Positions 17,448 through 28,476 of a stretch of DNA of 64,000 bases are shown piece by piece. The stretch is from Staphylococcus canis (lineage in GTDB: Bacteria; Bacillota; Bacilli; Staphylococcales; Staphylococcaceae). Location of the stretch: positions 1 through 64,000 of the forward strand of contig NZ_JABANU010000011.1 of the NCBI RefSeq assembly GCF_016238445.1, read 5' to 3'. The notes under the pieces are model-generated. The model did not search any database. It was given only the letters and a program-made list of their open reading frames with translations, and had not been told where the DNA came from. Position numbers and translations under genes: made by a program. The stretch's first letter is position 1. The number at the start of each line of letters is the position of its first letter.

Positions 17448-18761
17448 ATGTGTCGTGTTCAAACAAAATTAGGTTTTATTAAAGGTCAACGTTATGAAGG
17501 ATATGAAGTTTTTAAAGGGGTACCCTACGCAAAACCACCGATTGGATCACTACGATTTAAACATGCAGAACCCGTTGAGCCATGGCAAGGAGAGTGGGAT
17601 GCTACAACATGGGGAAGTGTGCCCGTGCAACCTCCTAACTCACTTGAAGATTTTTTTGCAGTGGCTCACCATACCTTTACGCAGTCTGAAGATTGTTTGT
17701 ATTTAAATATTTGGCGTCCTCAACGAAAAGTCAAACATCCATTACCTGTCATTATCTACTTTTATGGTGGTAGTTTTTTAAATGGGCACGGGAGCCAAGA
17801 TGTATATCACCCTCACGAAATTGTAAAACAAGAAGATGTAATTGTTGTTACTTTCAACTATCGCTTAGGTGCTTTTGGCTTTCTAGACTGGTCAACAATA
17901 AATGCTGACTGGGATAAAAATAATGGATTATCCGACCAAATTTGTGCAATCCAATGGGTCGCTCAGAATATTGAGGCATTTGGTGGCAATCCAAATCATA
18001 TTTCATTAATGGGTCAATCCGCCGGGGCTATGAGTATCGAAGTGTTGTTACGTTTACCTGATGTACGTCCTTATATTCAAAATGCTGTCTTATTAAGTGG
18101 TATTTTGCATATAGATACGTTAGAGGATGGCGTGCGTAAGGCACATGAATTTTCAGAACTTCGAGCACAATATTTCAAAGATCAAAGTTTTGAAACATTA
18201 TCACAAGAGGATATTCTTAAGCTTATGGACAAACTTCAAGCACAACACGGCCCATCTAAAGGGCTAGAACTACTCTATCAACCAATTGAAACTGAGGCGA
18301 TGGATGCTGATTATCAACACGTTCAAGTTCCTATACTCTTTAGTATGACAGAAGCAGAAGGAGATATTTATATTGCGAGTGAAGAGAAGCGGTTACCAAT
18401 CGATCAATTTCAAGCTGTAGTTGAGCGTGGTGGACTTGAAGTTCCAGATAGAAATGAGATTCAAACTGCGCAACAACAACGTGACTATATTACAGAACAT
18501 CACTTTAAACGTCCATATCAACAACTATTAGCCGAACTCTCAAAACATACAACCGTTTGGCCATATACATTTAATTGGTCACATCCTTCACATCCAGCTT
18601 ATGCTTCACCTTATCATATATTAGATGTCATTTTTTGGATGGGCCGCCTAGATATCCTAGAAGCAAATGGTGCAACAGTATCTGATAAAGAACGACAACT
18701 CAGTCGCCATATGATTCATCAATTATGTCAGTTTGTAAAGACAGGCCAACTAGAATCATAA
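17448..18761 (+). CDS. Type-B carboxylesterase
   Basis: The 437-residue alpha/beta hydrolase belongs to the para-nitrobenzyl esterase family and hydrolyses short esters. The N-terminal block VFKGVPYAKPPIGSLRF is typical. The oxyanion-hole region is YFYGGSFLNGHGS and the nucleophile Ser is in LMGQSAGAMS (about residue 190). A candidate catalytic His lies in PYHILDVIFW near the C-terminus. It is shorter than most family members (about 490-550), mainly in the middle. Start ATG 17448 follows AGAAAGGTG by 8 bases; GTG 17439 is possible. Natural substrate unknown. Confidence 0.88.
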   Translation: MCRVQTKLGFIKGQRYEGYEVFKGVPYAKPPIGSLRFKHAEPVEPWQGEWDATTWGSVPVQPPNSLEDFFAVAHHTFTQSEDCLYLNIWRPQRKVKHPLPVIIYFYGGSFLNGHGSQDVYHPHEIVKQEDVIVVTFNYRLGAFGFLDWSTINADWDKNNGLSDQICAIQWVAQNIEAFGGNPNHISLMGQSAGAMSIEVLLRLPDVRPYIQNAVLLSGILHIDTLEDGVRKAHEFSELRAQYFKDQSFETLSQEDILKLMDKLQAQHGPSKGLELLYQPIETEAMDADYQHVQVPILFSMTEAEGDIYIASEEKRLPIDQFQAVVERGGLEVPDRNEIQTAQQQRDYITEHHFKRPYQQLLAELSKHTTVWPYTFNWSHPSHPAYASPYHILDVIFWMGRLDILEANGATVSDKERQLSRHMIHQLCQFVKTGQLES

Positions 18762-18764
18762 AAA

Positions 18765-18812
18765 ATAGGCGTAATCGTCATCATTTCATAATAACGGTTA
18801 CGCCTTTTAAGT
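18765..18812. terminator. Bidirectional terminator
   Basis: TAGGCGTAATCGT and ACGGTTACGCCTTTT form a stem flanked by A- and T-runs, between the esterase and the convergent symporter gene. Confidence 0.75.
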
Positions 18813-18819
18813 TACGTTC

Positions 18820-20148
18820 TTAGATAAGTTGCAAAACAAAAACGAGTAATATAATCAATGGTAACACATACTTAACAAGCACGTACCATGGATAAAATAA
18901 TTTGAATCGGTCCGCACCAAAACCTTGTTTAAGTTGTTGTCGATCTAACAATTGTCCAACCACCAAAGTCGTTGCTAATGCGCCAAGTGGCATTAAAATA
19001 TTCGATACTAAGTAGTCCATATTATCAAAAATCGTACCTGCCCCAAACGTAAAGTGACTTAAAGCACTAAACGATAACATGGCTGGGACACTAATGATAA
19101 ACACTGCAATACTCACCCATATCGATACTTTTAAGCGTTTTGAATTATCATTTTGCGTCAAATTAGAAACATTAAGTTCTAATAATGAGATGGATGAGGT
19201 TAAAGCAGCGAATAAGAATAAAATTAAAAATATCACATAAAATAATGTTCCAAACTGCATTTTCTCAAACACTAAAGGCAACACTTTAAACAGCAATCCA
19301 GGACCTTCTTGAGGTTGATATCCAAATGCTTTGAGTGCTGGGAAAATTGCAAGTCCTGCAAGAATAGAAATAAAAATATTCATAATGACAATCGTTAATG
19401 CTGATGATTTAATAGTCATTGCTTTAGGTGCATAACTCGCATACGTAATCATCCCTGTGGTTCCTAAAGATAAAGCAAAAAATGATTGTCCTAACGCAAA
19501 TAGCATAGACTCCATAGTAATCTCTGAAATTCGAGGTTCTAATAAATATTTAACCCCTTCCATTGCACCTTCAAGCGATAAAGCTTTACCTACAACTACT
19601 AATAAAAAGATAAATAATAACGGAATCATCACTTTTGATGCTTTTTCTAGTCCTTTTTCTACACCAAGCATCACGATTGCACAAGTGATACTAATGAAAA
19701 TAAATTGTCCTAAAACAGTATAAACTGGGTTGCTAATAATAGATTCAAAATGGATGTCACTTAAACTTTGAGGGAGCACATGTAGCAATTGCATCAATAC
19801 GATACTAATATAAATAATAATCCATCCGCCGATTACGCTATAAAACCCAAACAATACAAAAACAGCAATATTACCGTTCCACCCGATAATATTCAGCCAC
19901 TTACGATTCGTGAGTTTTCCATATATTTCTGTCGTATATGTACGTCCTATTTTCCCTACAGTAAACTCCATTACTAATAAAGGGAGGCCAATTAAAATCG
20001 TGAAGATTAAAAACATTAATAAAAACGCACCACCGCCATATAAACCCGCCATATAAGGGAATTTCCACATTGCCCCTAGTCCAATAGCAGATCCAGCACT
20101 TGCCAGAATAAATCCGGTTGACGTTTTCCATTGTGATTGCTTCGACAC
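18820..20148 (-). CDS. Sodium-dependent SNF-family amino-acid symporter
   Basis: The 442-residue membrane protein of the neurotransmitter:sodium symporter family probably imports an amino acid with Na+. The N-terminus WKTSTGFILASAGSAIGLGAMWKFPYMAGLYGGGAFLLMF is the family hallmark (broken helix 1 binding Na+ and substrate). About eleven to twelve helices are visible. The start is GTG 20148, which lies 7 bases after GGAGG; the upstream extension to 20238 has no ribosome-binding site. Substrate cannot be told from sequence. Gene is alone, flanked by terminators. Confidence 0.88.
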   Translation of the reverse strand: MSKQSQWKTSTGFILASAGSAIGLGAMWKFPYMAGLYGGGAFLLMFLIFTILIGLPLLVMEFTVGKIGRTYTTEIYGKLTNRKWLNIIGWNGNIAVFVLFGFYSVIGGWIIIYISIVLMQLLHVLPQSLSDIHFESIISNPVYTVLGQFIFISITCAIVMLGVEKGLEKASKVMIPLLFIFLLVVVGKALSLEGAMEGVKYLLEPRISEITMESMLFALGQSFFALSLGTTGMITYASYAPKAMTIKSSALTIVIMNIFISILAGLAIFPALKAFGYQPQEGPGLLFKVLPLVFEKMQFGTLFYVIFLILFLFAALTSSISLLELNVSNLTQNDNSKRLKVSIWVSIAVFIISVPAMLSFSALSHFTFGAGTIFDNMDYLVSNILMPLGALATTLVVGQLLDRQQLKQGFGADRFKLFYPWYVLVKYVLPLIILLVFVLQLI

Positions 20149-20332
20149 AGTCACACCTCCGTTACACTTTAAAGCGATAAAGTATTTTCGCTCAATTGTG
20201 GTTAATATACCATAATATAAACACCTTCGCAATAGCATATATACTTTTAATGTAAAAAGGGAATAATGTATTTACATATTGCATGTTGGAGTGGTTTTGG
20301 TATGATTAAAGTGAACAAAGAGGTGAATAAAA

Positions 20333-20524
20333 ATGACTCAAAAAGCAAAGGAAATTGTATATCTTATCGTAATCATTTTGAGCACGTTATGCGCATTGTC
20401 TTCTGTGTTATTTCAACTTAGTCCTAGCTTCACAGCGACTGTAACATTTATTTCAGTTGTAGTTTTTGCAGTACTATATTTCCTAGTCCCAACTACAAAT
20501 AATCGTGGACGTCGAATTAAATAG
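20333..20524 (+). CDS. Small two-helix membrane protein
   Basis: The 63-residue protein has two hydrophobic segments (about residues 8-30 and 34-54) and a basic tail NNRGRRIK. AGAGGTG lies 8 bases before the ATG and a terminator follows immediately, so it is a credible single gene. No family recognised. Confidence 0.65.
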   Translation: MTQKAKEIVYLIVIILSTLCALSSVLFQLSPSFTATVTFISVVVFAVLYFLVPTTNNRGRRIK

Positions 20525-20534
20525 CTGTTATGAC

Positions 20535-20572
20535 AAAAGCCTGATGTGTCACGTTGCACATCAGGCTTTATT
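20535..20572. terminator. Bidirectional terminator
   Basis: AAAGCCTGATGTG and CACATCAGGCTTT form a 13-bp stem with a T-rich tail, between the small membrane protein and the convergent ppdK-regulator operon. Confidence 0.85.
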
Positions 20573-20573
20573 T

Positions 20574-21389
20574 TTAATGATATTTCGGTAAAAATTTCTC
20601 GATATAAAAGGCCGATTCTTCAATAGAGCGATATTCAGTGTTAATCACTGTAGCATTTAATTTTTTAAATACCTCTTCCGCATAAGCAAGTTCTTTTTTG
20701 ATGCGCGCTAAGTCATTGTAATTCGCTCGTCCTGTAATCCCTAACGTTTTCACACGCTCAGTTCGGATGTTCATAATATATTGAGGACTTGCTGTCAGTC
20801 CGAATACTTTCAAGTTCGGATGTTGATACACAGACTCAGGAATGTCTACTTCTGGAACAAGCGGTATATTCGCTATTTTATATCCTTTATTCGCTAAATA
20901 CATACTAAGCGGTGTTTTCGAAGTACGTGACACCCCAACAATTAAAGCATCCGCTTCTCCAATATCTGTAAAATGCTTACCATCATCATATTTTACTGAG
21001 TATTCTATCGCTTCAATACGTCTAAAATACTCCTCATCCAACTTACGAATCATACCTGTTTCTTCAGTTGGTGTGATGCCAGATTTCTCTTCTACGATAG
21101 ACATAAGTGGCGACATATAATCTACATATTGAATCCCATGTTCTTTAGCATAGGCTTGACCTGCAAGTTGATACGTTTTTAAAGCAAGTGTCGTAACCAC
21201 TATTGCCTCACGTGCTTTCGCTAAATCGAGAACTTGAATTAATTCTGATTTATCCTTAATAAATGAGAATTTCTTTACTTCCACTTGTTCAAGATCTGGA
21301 AATTGACTCATCACCGCATGCACCATACGTTGTGCTGTTTCCCCTAATGAGTCTGATACGATGAAAATACTTAATTGACGTTCTGCCAC
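20574..21389 (-). CDS. Pyruvate phosphate dikinase regulatory kinase/phosphorylase (DUF299)
   Basis: The 271-residue bifunctional regulator of the PPDK regulatory protein family inactivates PPDK by ADP-dependent phosphorylation of a Thr and reactivates it by Pi-dependent removal. The start region FIVSDSLGETAQRMVHAVMSQF and the P-loop-like GVSRTSKTPLSMYLA (about residue 150) are diagnostic. The start is GTG 21389, five bases after GGGAG. It begins within two bases of the ppdK stop, so the target and its regulator are co-expressed. Confidence 0.92.
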   Translation of the reverse strand: MAERQLSIFIVSDSLGETAQRMVHAVMSQFPDLEQVEVKKFSFIKDKSELIQVLDLAKAREAIVVTTLALKTYQLAGQAYAKEHGIQYVDYMSPLMSIVEEKSGITPTEETGMIRKLDEEYFRRIEAIEYSVKYDDGKHFTDIGEADALIVGVSRTSKTPLSMYLANKGYKIANIPLVPEVDIPESVYQHPNLKVFGLTASPQYIMNIRTERVKTLGITGRANYNDLARIKKELAYAEEVFKKLNATVINTEYRSIEESAFYIEKFLPKYH

Positions 21390-21390
21390 A

Positions 21391-24012
21391 TTATCTCCCA
21401 CTTTCCACTTCACTTTGTGCAGTCGCTAAAATTGCGCCTGGTACTCTAAATGGTGAACAAGATACATAGTCAATGTCAAGTCCATTAAAGAAGTGGATAG
21501 ATTTTGGATCGCCACCTAACTCACCACATACACCAATTTTAAGTGATGTGTTTTGTGCTTTAGCTTGCTCAACAGCCATACGTATTAATGCGCCAACACC
21601 ATCAACATCAATCGTTTGGAACGGATCGATTGGTAATATCTCTTGATTGATATAGTCATTAATAAATTTACCCGCATCATCACGTGAAAAGCCATATGTG
21701 AGTTGTGTTAAATCGTTTGTACCGAAACTAAAGAAGTCACACACTTTAGCTAATTGACCAGCAATCATACATGCACGCGGTGTTTCAATCATTGTTCCGA
21801 TAAGATGTGGCAGTTTCCCATGTTGTGATTCTAATTCTGTTATCGTGTCTGTAATTTGTGATTTTAAAATATTAAACTCTTCCACTGTTGATACAAGTGG
21901 TATCATAATTTCAGGCTGACATGTGATACCTTCTTGTTTGAGACGTGCCACACTACCCATCATGGCTTCTGTTTGCATCACATATAATTCTGGATACGTA
22001 ATTGCAAGACGACAACCGCGGTGGCCTAACATTGGGTTAGTCTCATGTAATTCGTCCATGCGTTGCTTCAATTCTCTCTCAGAAATTGATAATTGTTGCG
22101 CAACACTCGTCATCTCTTCAGCAGATCGCGGTAAAAACTCATGAAGCGGTGGATCTAATAAACGCACAATCGTTGGACGTTCACCTGATAAACGGAAGAT
22201 TTGTTCGAAGTCTTCTGTTTGGTTTTCACGAATTTTATTTAAAGCTTCGATACGTGTTGCATCGTCACTCGATAAGATGAAACGTCGCATTTCAACGAGA
22301 CGTTCTGCACCAAAGAACATATGCTCAGTACGTACAAGTCCAATCCCTTTTGCATTAAATTGATAGCCCATTTCAATATCTGACTTTGTTTCTGCATTCA
22401 TGCGTACATTTAAACGTGCAATCTCTTCTGACCATTGCATTAGTTGATCAAACGATGGACTGTGCTCTGCGTTAGTCGTTGCGATCTCGCCAAGATAAAT
22501 ATCTCCTTTCGCACCATCGACTGAAATCATATCATTTTCGTTTAATGTTTTGCCTTGGTATGTCACCGTTTTCGCAGTTGTATTGATTTCAAGATCAGAA
22601 CATCCTGTTACACAACATTTACCCATACCACGTGCAACAACTGCCGCATGCGATGTCATACCTCCATGAGTCGTGACGATCGCTTCACTCGCAATCATCC
22701 CTTCAATATCTTCAGGAGACGTTTCCGGACGCATTAAAATAACTTTTTCGCCACTTTCTGCACGTAACTTGGCCGTTTCCGCTGAGAAGACAATATGTCC
22801 TGTAGCTGCACCTGGACTTGCAGGTAAACCTGCTTTTGAAATCACTTCTGCTGCTTCAAGTGCTTCTGGTTTGAATGTAGGATGTAATAACGTATCAATC
22901 GATTTAACATCGACTTTAGTAATGGCTTCTGCTTTGGTTAAGATACCCTCTTCAACCAAATCAACCGCGATATTAATTGCCGCTTTAGCTGTGCGTTTAC
23001 CGTTACGGGTTTGTAATAAATATAACTTACCATTTTCAATAGTGAATTCAATATCTTGCATATCTTTATAATGTGTCTCAAGTCGTTTGGATACATCTAC
23101 AAATTCTTGATGCACGTGAGGCATTTGATCTTTTAACGTTGAAATATCTTGCGGTGTACGAATCCCTGCTACAACGTCTTCCCCTTGCGCATTCAGTAAA
23201 TACTCACCAAATAATTTATTTTCACCTGTACCCGGATCACGTGTGAACGCAACACCTGTACCACTATTTGAACCACTATTACCAAACACCATTTCTTGAA
23301 CATTTACAGCAGTTCCAATTGTATGTGGGATATCATTGAGATCACGATATACACGTGCACGATCGTTATCCCACGATTTAAATACGGCTTCTACCGCTTC
23401 AAGCAATTGCTTTTGAGGATCTTGTGGGAATGGTTTACGCACTTCTTCAAGATAAATCGTTTTATAATGCTCACAAATGTCTTGAAGCCCTTCCGCTGAA
23501 ATATCTGCGTCATTCGTATAATTGTGTTCTTGTTTAAACGTATTAAAGTATGTATCAAATGCAGTCATTGGAATACCATATACGACTTCACCGAACATTT
23601 GTAATAAACGACGGTAACAATCATAAGCAAAACGTGCATCGCCTGTTTTTTCAGCAAGCTTTTTCACGTTATCATCATTTAATCCTAGGTTTAAAATAGT
23701 ATCCATCATACCCGGCATAGAGATTTTAGCACCACTACGTACAGATACTAATAACAACTGCTCGTCTGAAGAAAAAGCTTTTCCTGTACGTAACGAAAAT
23801 GCTTCTAATTGATCAGCAAGTTGTTGAACTACTTCATCTGATAATGTTTCACCTTGTTTTAAATAATTAATACACGCTTCTGTAGTAATGGTAAAGCCAT
23901 CTGGAACAGGTAGGCTTAAGCGTTTCATTTCAGATAAGTTAGCCCCTTTCCCTCCAAGTAAATCTTTCATATCTTTTTGACCTTCATCAAAAGCATACAC
24001 ATATTTAGTCAT
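21391..24012 (-). CDS. ppdK: Pyruvate, phosphate dikinase
   Basis: The 873-residue enzyme reversibly forms PEP from pyruvate, ATP and Pi. It has an N-terminal ATP-grasp region (GGKGANLSEM near residue 23), the phosphorylatable His in GGMTSHAAVVARGMGKCCVTG (about 455), and the C-terminal PEP/pyruvate barrel ending with Cys in KIGVCGELGGDP. Length matches the family. ATG 24012 is preferred because the upstream GTG belongs to the GAGGTG ribosome-binding site. Co-occurrence with the DUF299 regulator indicates control by phosphorylation. Confidence 0.96.
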   Translation of the reverse strand: MTKYVYAFDEGQKDMKDLLGGKGANLSEMKRLSLPVPDGFTITTEACINYLKQGETLSDEVVQQLADQLEAFSLRTGKAFSSDEQLLLVSVRSGAKISMPGMMDTILNLGLNDDNVKKLAEKTGDARFAYDCYRRLLQMFGEVVYGIPMTAFDTYFNTFKQEHNYTNDADISAEGLQDICEHYKTIYLEEVRKPFPQDPQKQLLEAVEAVFKSWDNDRARVYRDLNDIPHTIGTAVNVQEMVFGNSGSNSGTGVAFTRDPGTGENKLFGEYLLNAQGEDVVAGIRTPQDISTLKDQMPHVHQEFVDVSKRLETHYKDMQDIEFTIENGKLYLLQTRNGKRTAKAAINIAVDLVEEGILTKAEAITKVDVKSIDTLLHPTFKPEALEAAEVISKAGLPASPGAATGHIVFSAETAKLRAESGEKVILMRPETSPEDIEGMIASEAIVTTHGGMTSHAAVVARGMGKCCVTGCSDLEINTTAKTVTYQGKTLNENDMISVDGAKGDIYLGEIATTNAEHSPSFDQLMQWSEEIARLNVRMNAETKSDIEMGYQFNAKGIGLVRTEHMFFGAERLVEMRRFILSSDDATRIEALNKIRENQTEDFEQIFRLSGERPTIVRLLDPPLHEFLPRSAEEMTSVAQQLSISERELKQRMDELHETNPMLGHRGCRLAITYPELYVMQTEAMMGSVARLKQEGITCQPEIMIPLVSTVEEFNILKSQITDTITELESQHGKLPHLIGTMIETPRACMIAGQLAKVCDFFSFGTNDLTQLTYGFSRDDAGKFINDYINQEILPIDPFQTIDVDGVGALIRMAVEQAKAQNTSLKIGVCGELGGDPKSIHFFNGLDIDYVSCSPFRVPGAILATAQSEVESGR

Positions 24013-24204
24013 TTTTAACACCTCATATTTATTATGTCATACTATTTATAAAAAGTATGTCACATTGAATCTAAAATGACAATCAAAAACATGTAAAAAT
24101 ATAAATATTTAATAGATTTAATTGTTGAAAAGTTGTAACAATAACTATAAAAACGTTGAATTAACCGCTTTCATTAACTTAATATGGAATCAAATGATAT
24201 TAAA

Positions 24205-24263
24205 AAAGAAGCTAAATTGACGTTACGTCTCTTTATGAGGATATACGTCAAATTAGCTTCTTA
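24205..24263. terminator. Terminator downstream of panD
   Basis: AAAGAAGCTAAATTGACG and CGTCAAATTAGCTTCTT form an 17-bp stem with a loop of about 25 bases. It ends the pan operon and lies upstream of ppdK; the rest of 24013-24300 shows only AT-rich ppdK leader sequence. Confidence 0.8.
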
Positions 24264-24300
24264 ATACTCAATTCAAAATTCAAACATAGTGAGTATCTTT

Positions 24301-24684
24301 TTATTGAACTATTGTATTTTCTTTTTCTGTAATCATTTGAACAATTTGGTTATCTTCATTCATCACGGCAACTTTTGGACTATGTGTGAGTAACTCTTTT
24401 TCATCGAGTTGTGCGTATGTCATGATAATGACTACATCGCCTACTTCTACTAATCTTGAAGCCGCACCGTTTAAACAAATTTTACCACTTCCGCGTTCTC
24501 CTGCAATCACATAAGTTTCAAAGCGCGCACCATTGTTGTTATTCACAATAGCCACTTTTTCATTCGGTAAAATATCAACAGCGTCTAATATATCTGAATC
24601 AATTGTGATGCTACCAACATAATTTAAATTTGATTCTGTGACACGGGCACGATGAATTTTAGCGTTCATCATTGTTCTAATCAT
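24301..24684 (-). CDS. panD: Aspartate 1-decarboxylase precursor
   Basis: The 127-residue enzyme makes beta-alanine from aspartate for pantothenate. It self-cleaves at Gly-Ser in [13 protein letters not shown] (about residues 24-25) to create the pyruvoyl cofactor. The sequence [25 protein letters not shown] is nearly the S. aureus form. ATG 24684 is preferred over the longer frame: GGAG lies 10 bases upstream and homologues start here. About 90 bases separate it from panC, on the same strand. Confidence 0.95.
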   Translation of the reverse strand: MIRTMMNAKIHRARVTESNLNYVGSITIDSDILDAVDILPNEKVAIVNNNNGARFETYVIAGERGSGKICLNGAASRLVEVGDVVIIMTYAQLDEKELLTHSPKVAVMNEDNQIVQMITEKENTIVQ

Positions 24685-24776
24685 TCTTTTTTCATCTCCA
24701 AAGTATTTTGATTGCTTCATCATAATGCATTTACACGGATTTTTCAATCACATGTGCTCGGTTCAATGTGTGATAC

Positions 24777-26443
<1,667 letters not shown>

Positions 26444-26516
26444 ACAGTTTCACCCTTTTTGTTATACTATCATACAACAAATAGTATAAACAAAAACGGA
26501 ACGAGGAAGAAATGAT

Positions 26517-27389
26517 ATGACTAAAATTGCAATCATCGGACCAGGCGCTGTCGGAACGTCTCTTGCTGTCGCGTTACAGGACTATCCACATGTGACTTTG
26601 CTAGGACGACGTGCAACCACATTAATCTATGAAGAAGCAAAAACTTCAGAAACACAATCAATAGCTGTACAAGCATTACCTAAAACTACTGAACGCTATG
26701 ATGTCATTTTCATTGCCGTCAAAACTTATCAACTTGATAGCGTTTTGCCTTATCTACCACATATGACTCATGACAAGACGTGTATCATTCTCGCACAAAA
26801 TGGATATCAAAATTTACAACAATTCGCACCTTATCGCGTTTATCAAGCAGTAGTTTATATTAGCGGTCAAAAACAAGGCAATCACGTGACTCACTTTAGA
26901 GATCAAGTGCTACACATTCAACGTGATCACATTACAGAACAACTGGCTGAAACCCTTGCACATACACAGTTAATCTTACACTTAGAAAATGAAATCGAAC
27001 ATAAAATATGGTATAAATTACTTGTTAATTTAGGGATTAATACTATCACCGCACTAAGTCGTGACACTGCACAAGTGCTCAAAAATAAAGCCATGGTACA
27101 ATTATGTGAACACTTATTACAAGAAGGTGTGGCTATAGCACAACATGAAGGTATTCCATTCTCTCAATCCATAGTGAAAGATATTATGAAGATTTATCAA
27201 GGATATCCGGATCAAATGGGGACAAGTATGTATTATGACATCATTAACAACCAACCGTTAGAAGTGGACGCTATACAAGGCTATATTTATCGAGCTGCAA
27301 CACGCCATCAACTCAAAATGCCTTACATTGAAATGGCATACACACTGCTATCACATCATCATCAAAACGCACTGCAACTGCAAAATTAA
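26517..27389 (+). CDS. panE: 2-dehydropantoate 2-reductase
   Basis: The 290-residue NADPH-dependent reductase of the ApbA/PanE family reduces ketopantoate to pantoate. The Rossmann motif IAIIGPGAVGTSLAVAL begins at residue 4; KTYQLDSVLP and the C-terminal helical domain with catalytic Lys in HKIWYKLLVNLGINTITAL are present. It is divergent from panB across 73 bases, completing the set needed to make pantothenate from ketoisovalerate and aspartate. Confidence 0.92.
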   Translation: MTKIAIIGPGAVGTSLAVALQDYPHVTLLGRRATTLIYEEAKTSETQSIAVQALPKTTERYDVIFIAVKTYQLDSVLPYLPHMTHDKTCIILAQNGYQNLQQFAPYRVYQAVVYISGQKQGNHVTHFRDQVLHIQRDHITEQLAETLAHTQLILHLENEIEHKIWYKLLVNLGINTITALSRDTAQVLKNKAMVQLCEHLLQEGVAIAQHEGIPFSQSIVKDIMKIYQGYPDQMGTSMYYDIINNQPLEVDAIQGYIYRAATRHQLKMPYIEMAYTLLSHHHQNALQLQN

Positions 27390-27391
27390 AA

Positions 27392-27464
27392 AAATAGCTT
27401 GAGATTGGAAGACCACCCTCTCTATTCAAGGACATGATCATCATTCCAATCTCAGGCTATATCT
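27392..27464. terminator. Bidirectional terminator
   Basis: TAGCTTGAGATTGGAA pairs with TTCCAATCTCAGGCTA, closing a 40-base loop, between convergent panE and the next gene. Confidence 0.75.
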
Positions 27465-27469
27465 TACTT

Positions 27470-28006
27470 TTAATTAGCTTGTACAAATTGTAATTCGTAA
27501 ACCGCTGTTTCATGATAACGATTGAAAATATCAATCTTACTATTTAAGTTAATTTCTTGCGTTTTACGACTGACATTATGTTTATATTTAATGTTAATTT
27601 GTAAATCCGCTTCATATCCATTATTTTCAATGGTACGATCTAATTCGTGAAAGACATCCTCATTAATCGGCAGTAAATAACTTTCTTTACTTGGCAAAAT
27701 ACTAATATACTTCTCTTGTAGTAACTCTCCACCATTCAAGTAAATTTGAATAACAATTTGTTTCGCTGCACCAGCACCTAAATTGTAAAGTTTTAAAAAG
27801 TCATCCCCCAACTCAGGTGTGTCTTGATTGGTCGTATTTTTTAACGTTAATCGATTACCGTCACGCGTCATCAAGATTTGATTAAACCCAAGTGCCGGTA
27901 AAAAACTCATCTTCATTTGATACAGTTGCACTGATACCGAAATGAAATAAAAAAGTGCCATGATAAATGTCCCAATCGAACCAATCGCAGAAATAACATC
28001 AATCAT
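27470..28006 (-). CDS. Membrane-anchored protein, unknown function
   Basis: The 178-residue protein has one N-terminal helix (SAIGSIGTFIMALFYFISVSVQLYQM, about residues 5-30) and a soluble beta-rich remainder (residues 40-178). Domain resembles proteins annotated only as hypothetical in staphylococci. GGAG precedes ATG. A small membrane protein gene lies 88 bases upstream on the same strand. Confidence 0.75.
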   Translation of the reverse strand: MIDVISAIGSIGTFIMALFYFISVSVQLYQMKMSFLPALGFNQILMTRDGNRLTLKNTTNQDTPELGDDFLKLYNLGAGAAKQIVIQIYLNGGELLQEKYISILPSKESYLLPINEDVFHELDRTIENNGYEADLQINIKYKHNVSRKTQEINLNSKIDIFNRYHETAVYELQFVQAN

Positions 28007-28094
28007 ACTTATTCTCCTTTTCTAAACATAAAAATAGAGGTAGCGGTTCGTGTTTACCACGTCCAACTTCCTCTTAAACGATTTATATTTATTT

Positions 28095-28298
28095 TTAAAA
28101 CGTATGATGTTCTTCATTTGTATGGCCACGCAATGTAAAAGGCGTGATAGGATTTACTGACCATGTTACTAAAAGACTTAGTAAGAAAGATAAACTTAAA
28201 ATATGAAGCCATGCAACATCATGCGCTACGAGTCCGCCAACAAAAAAGCCTATCAAACTTAATAAGAACGTTACACAAAAAACTTTTATAAATTGCAC
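28095..28298 (-). CDS. Small two-helix membrane protein
   Basis: The 67-residue protein has helices at about residues 4-24 and 30-47 and a His-rich end GHTNEEHHTF. The start is GTG 28298, which follows GGAG by 9 bases. No family recognised. Confidence 0.6.
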   Translation of the reverse strand: MQFIKVFCVTFLLSLIGFFVGGLVAHDVAWLHILSLSFLLSLLVTWSVNPITPFTLRGHTNEEHHTF

Positions 28299-28421
28299 CT
28301 CTACACACTCCTTTATCCAAAATTTACGAACACACCATTATCAACAGTAACATAAACAAAAAAGTTAAGAAAGCACTTGCGTTTAAATCAACCTAAACTT
28401 ATTTTTTAGTTTTTAACATAA

Positions 28422-28470
28422 AAAGATAGAGCATCTAACACCTTTTCCATATGTGTTAGTGCTCTATCCT
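28422..28470 (-). terminator. Terminator of the amino-acid permease gene
   Basis: AAAGATAGAGCATCTAACAC and GTGTTAGTGCTCTATC form an imperfect long stem just downstream of the permease gene on the minus strand. Confidence 0.7.
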
Positions 28471-28476
28471 TAATTA

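Noticed and set aside
22673-23071. 132-codon frame opposite ppdK
   Set aside because: Antisense shadow of a conserved ppdK region; similar shadows occur in all long genes here.
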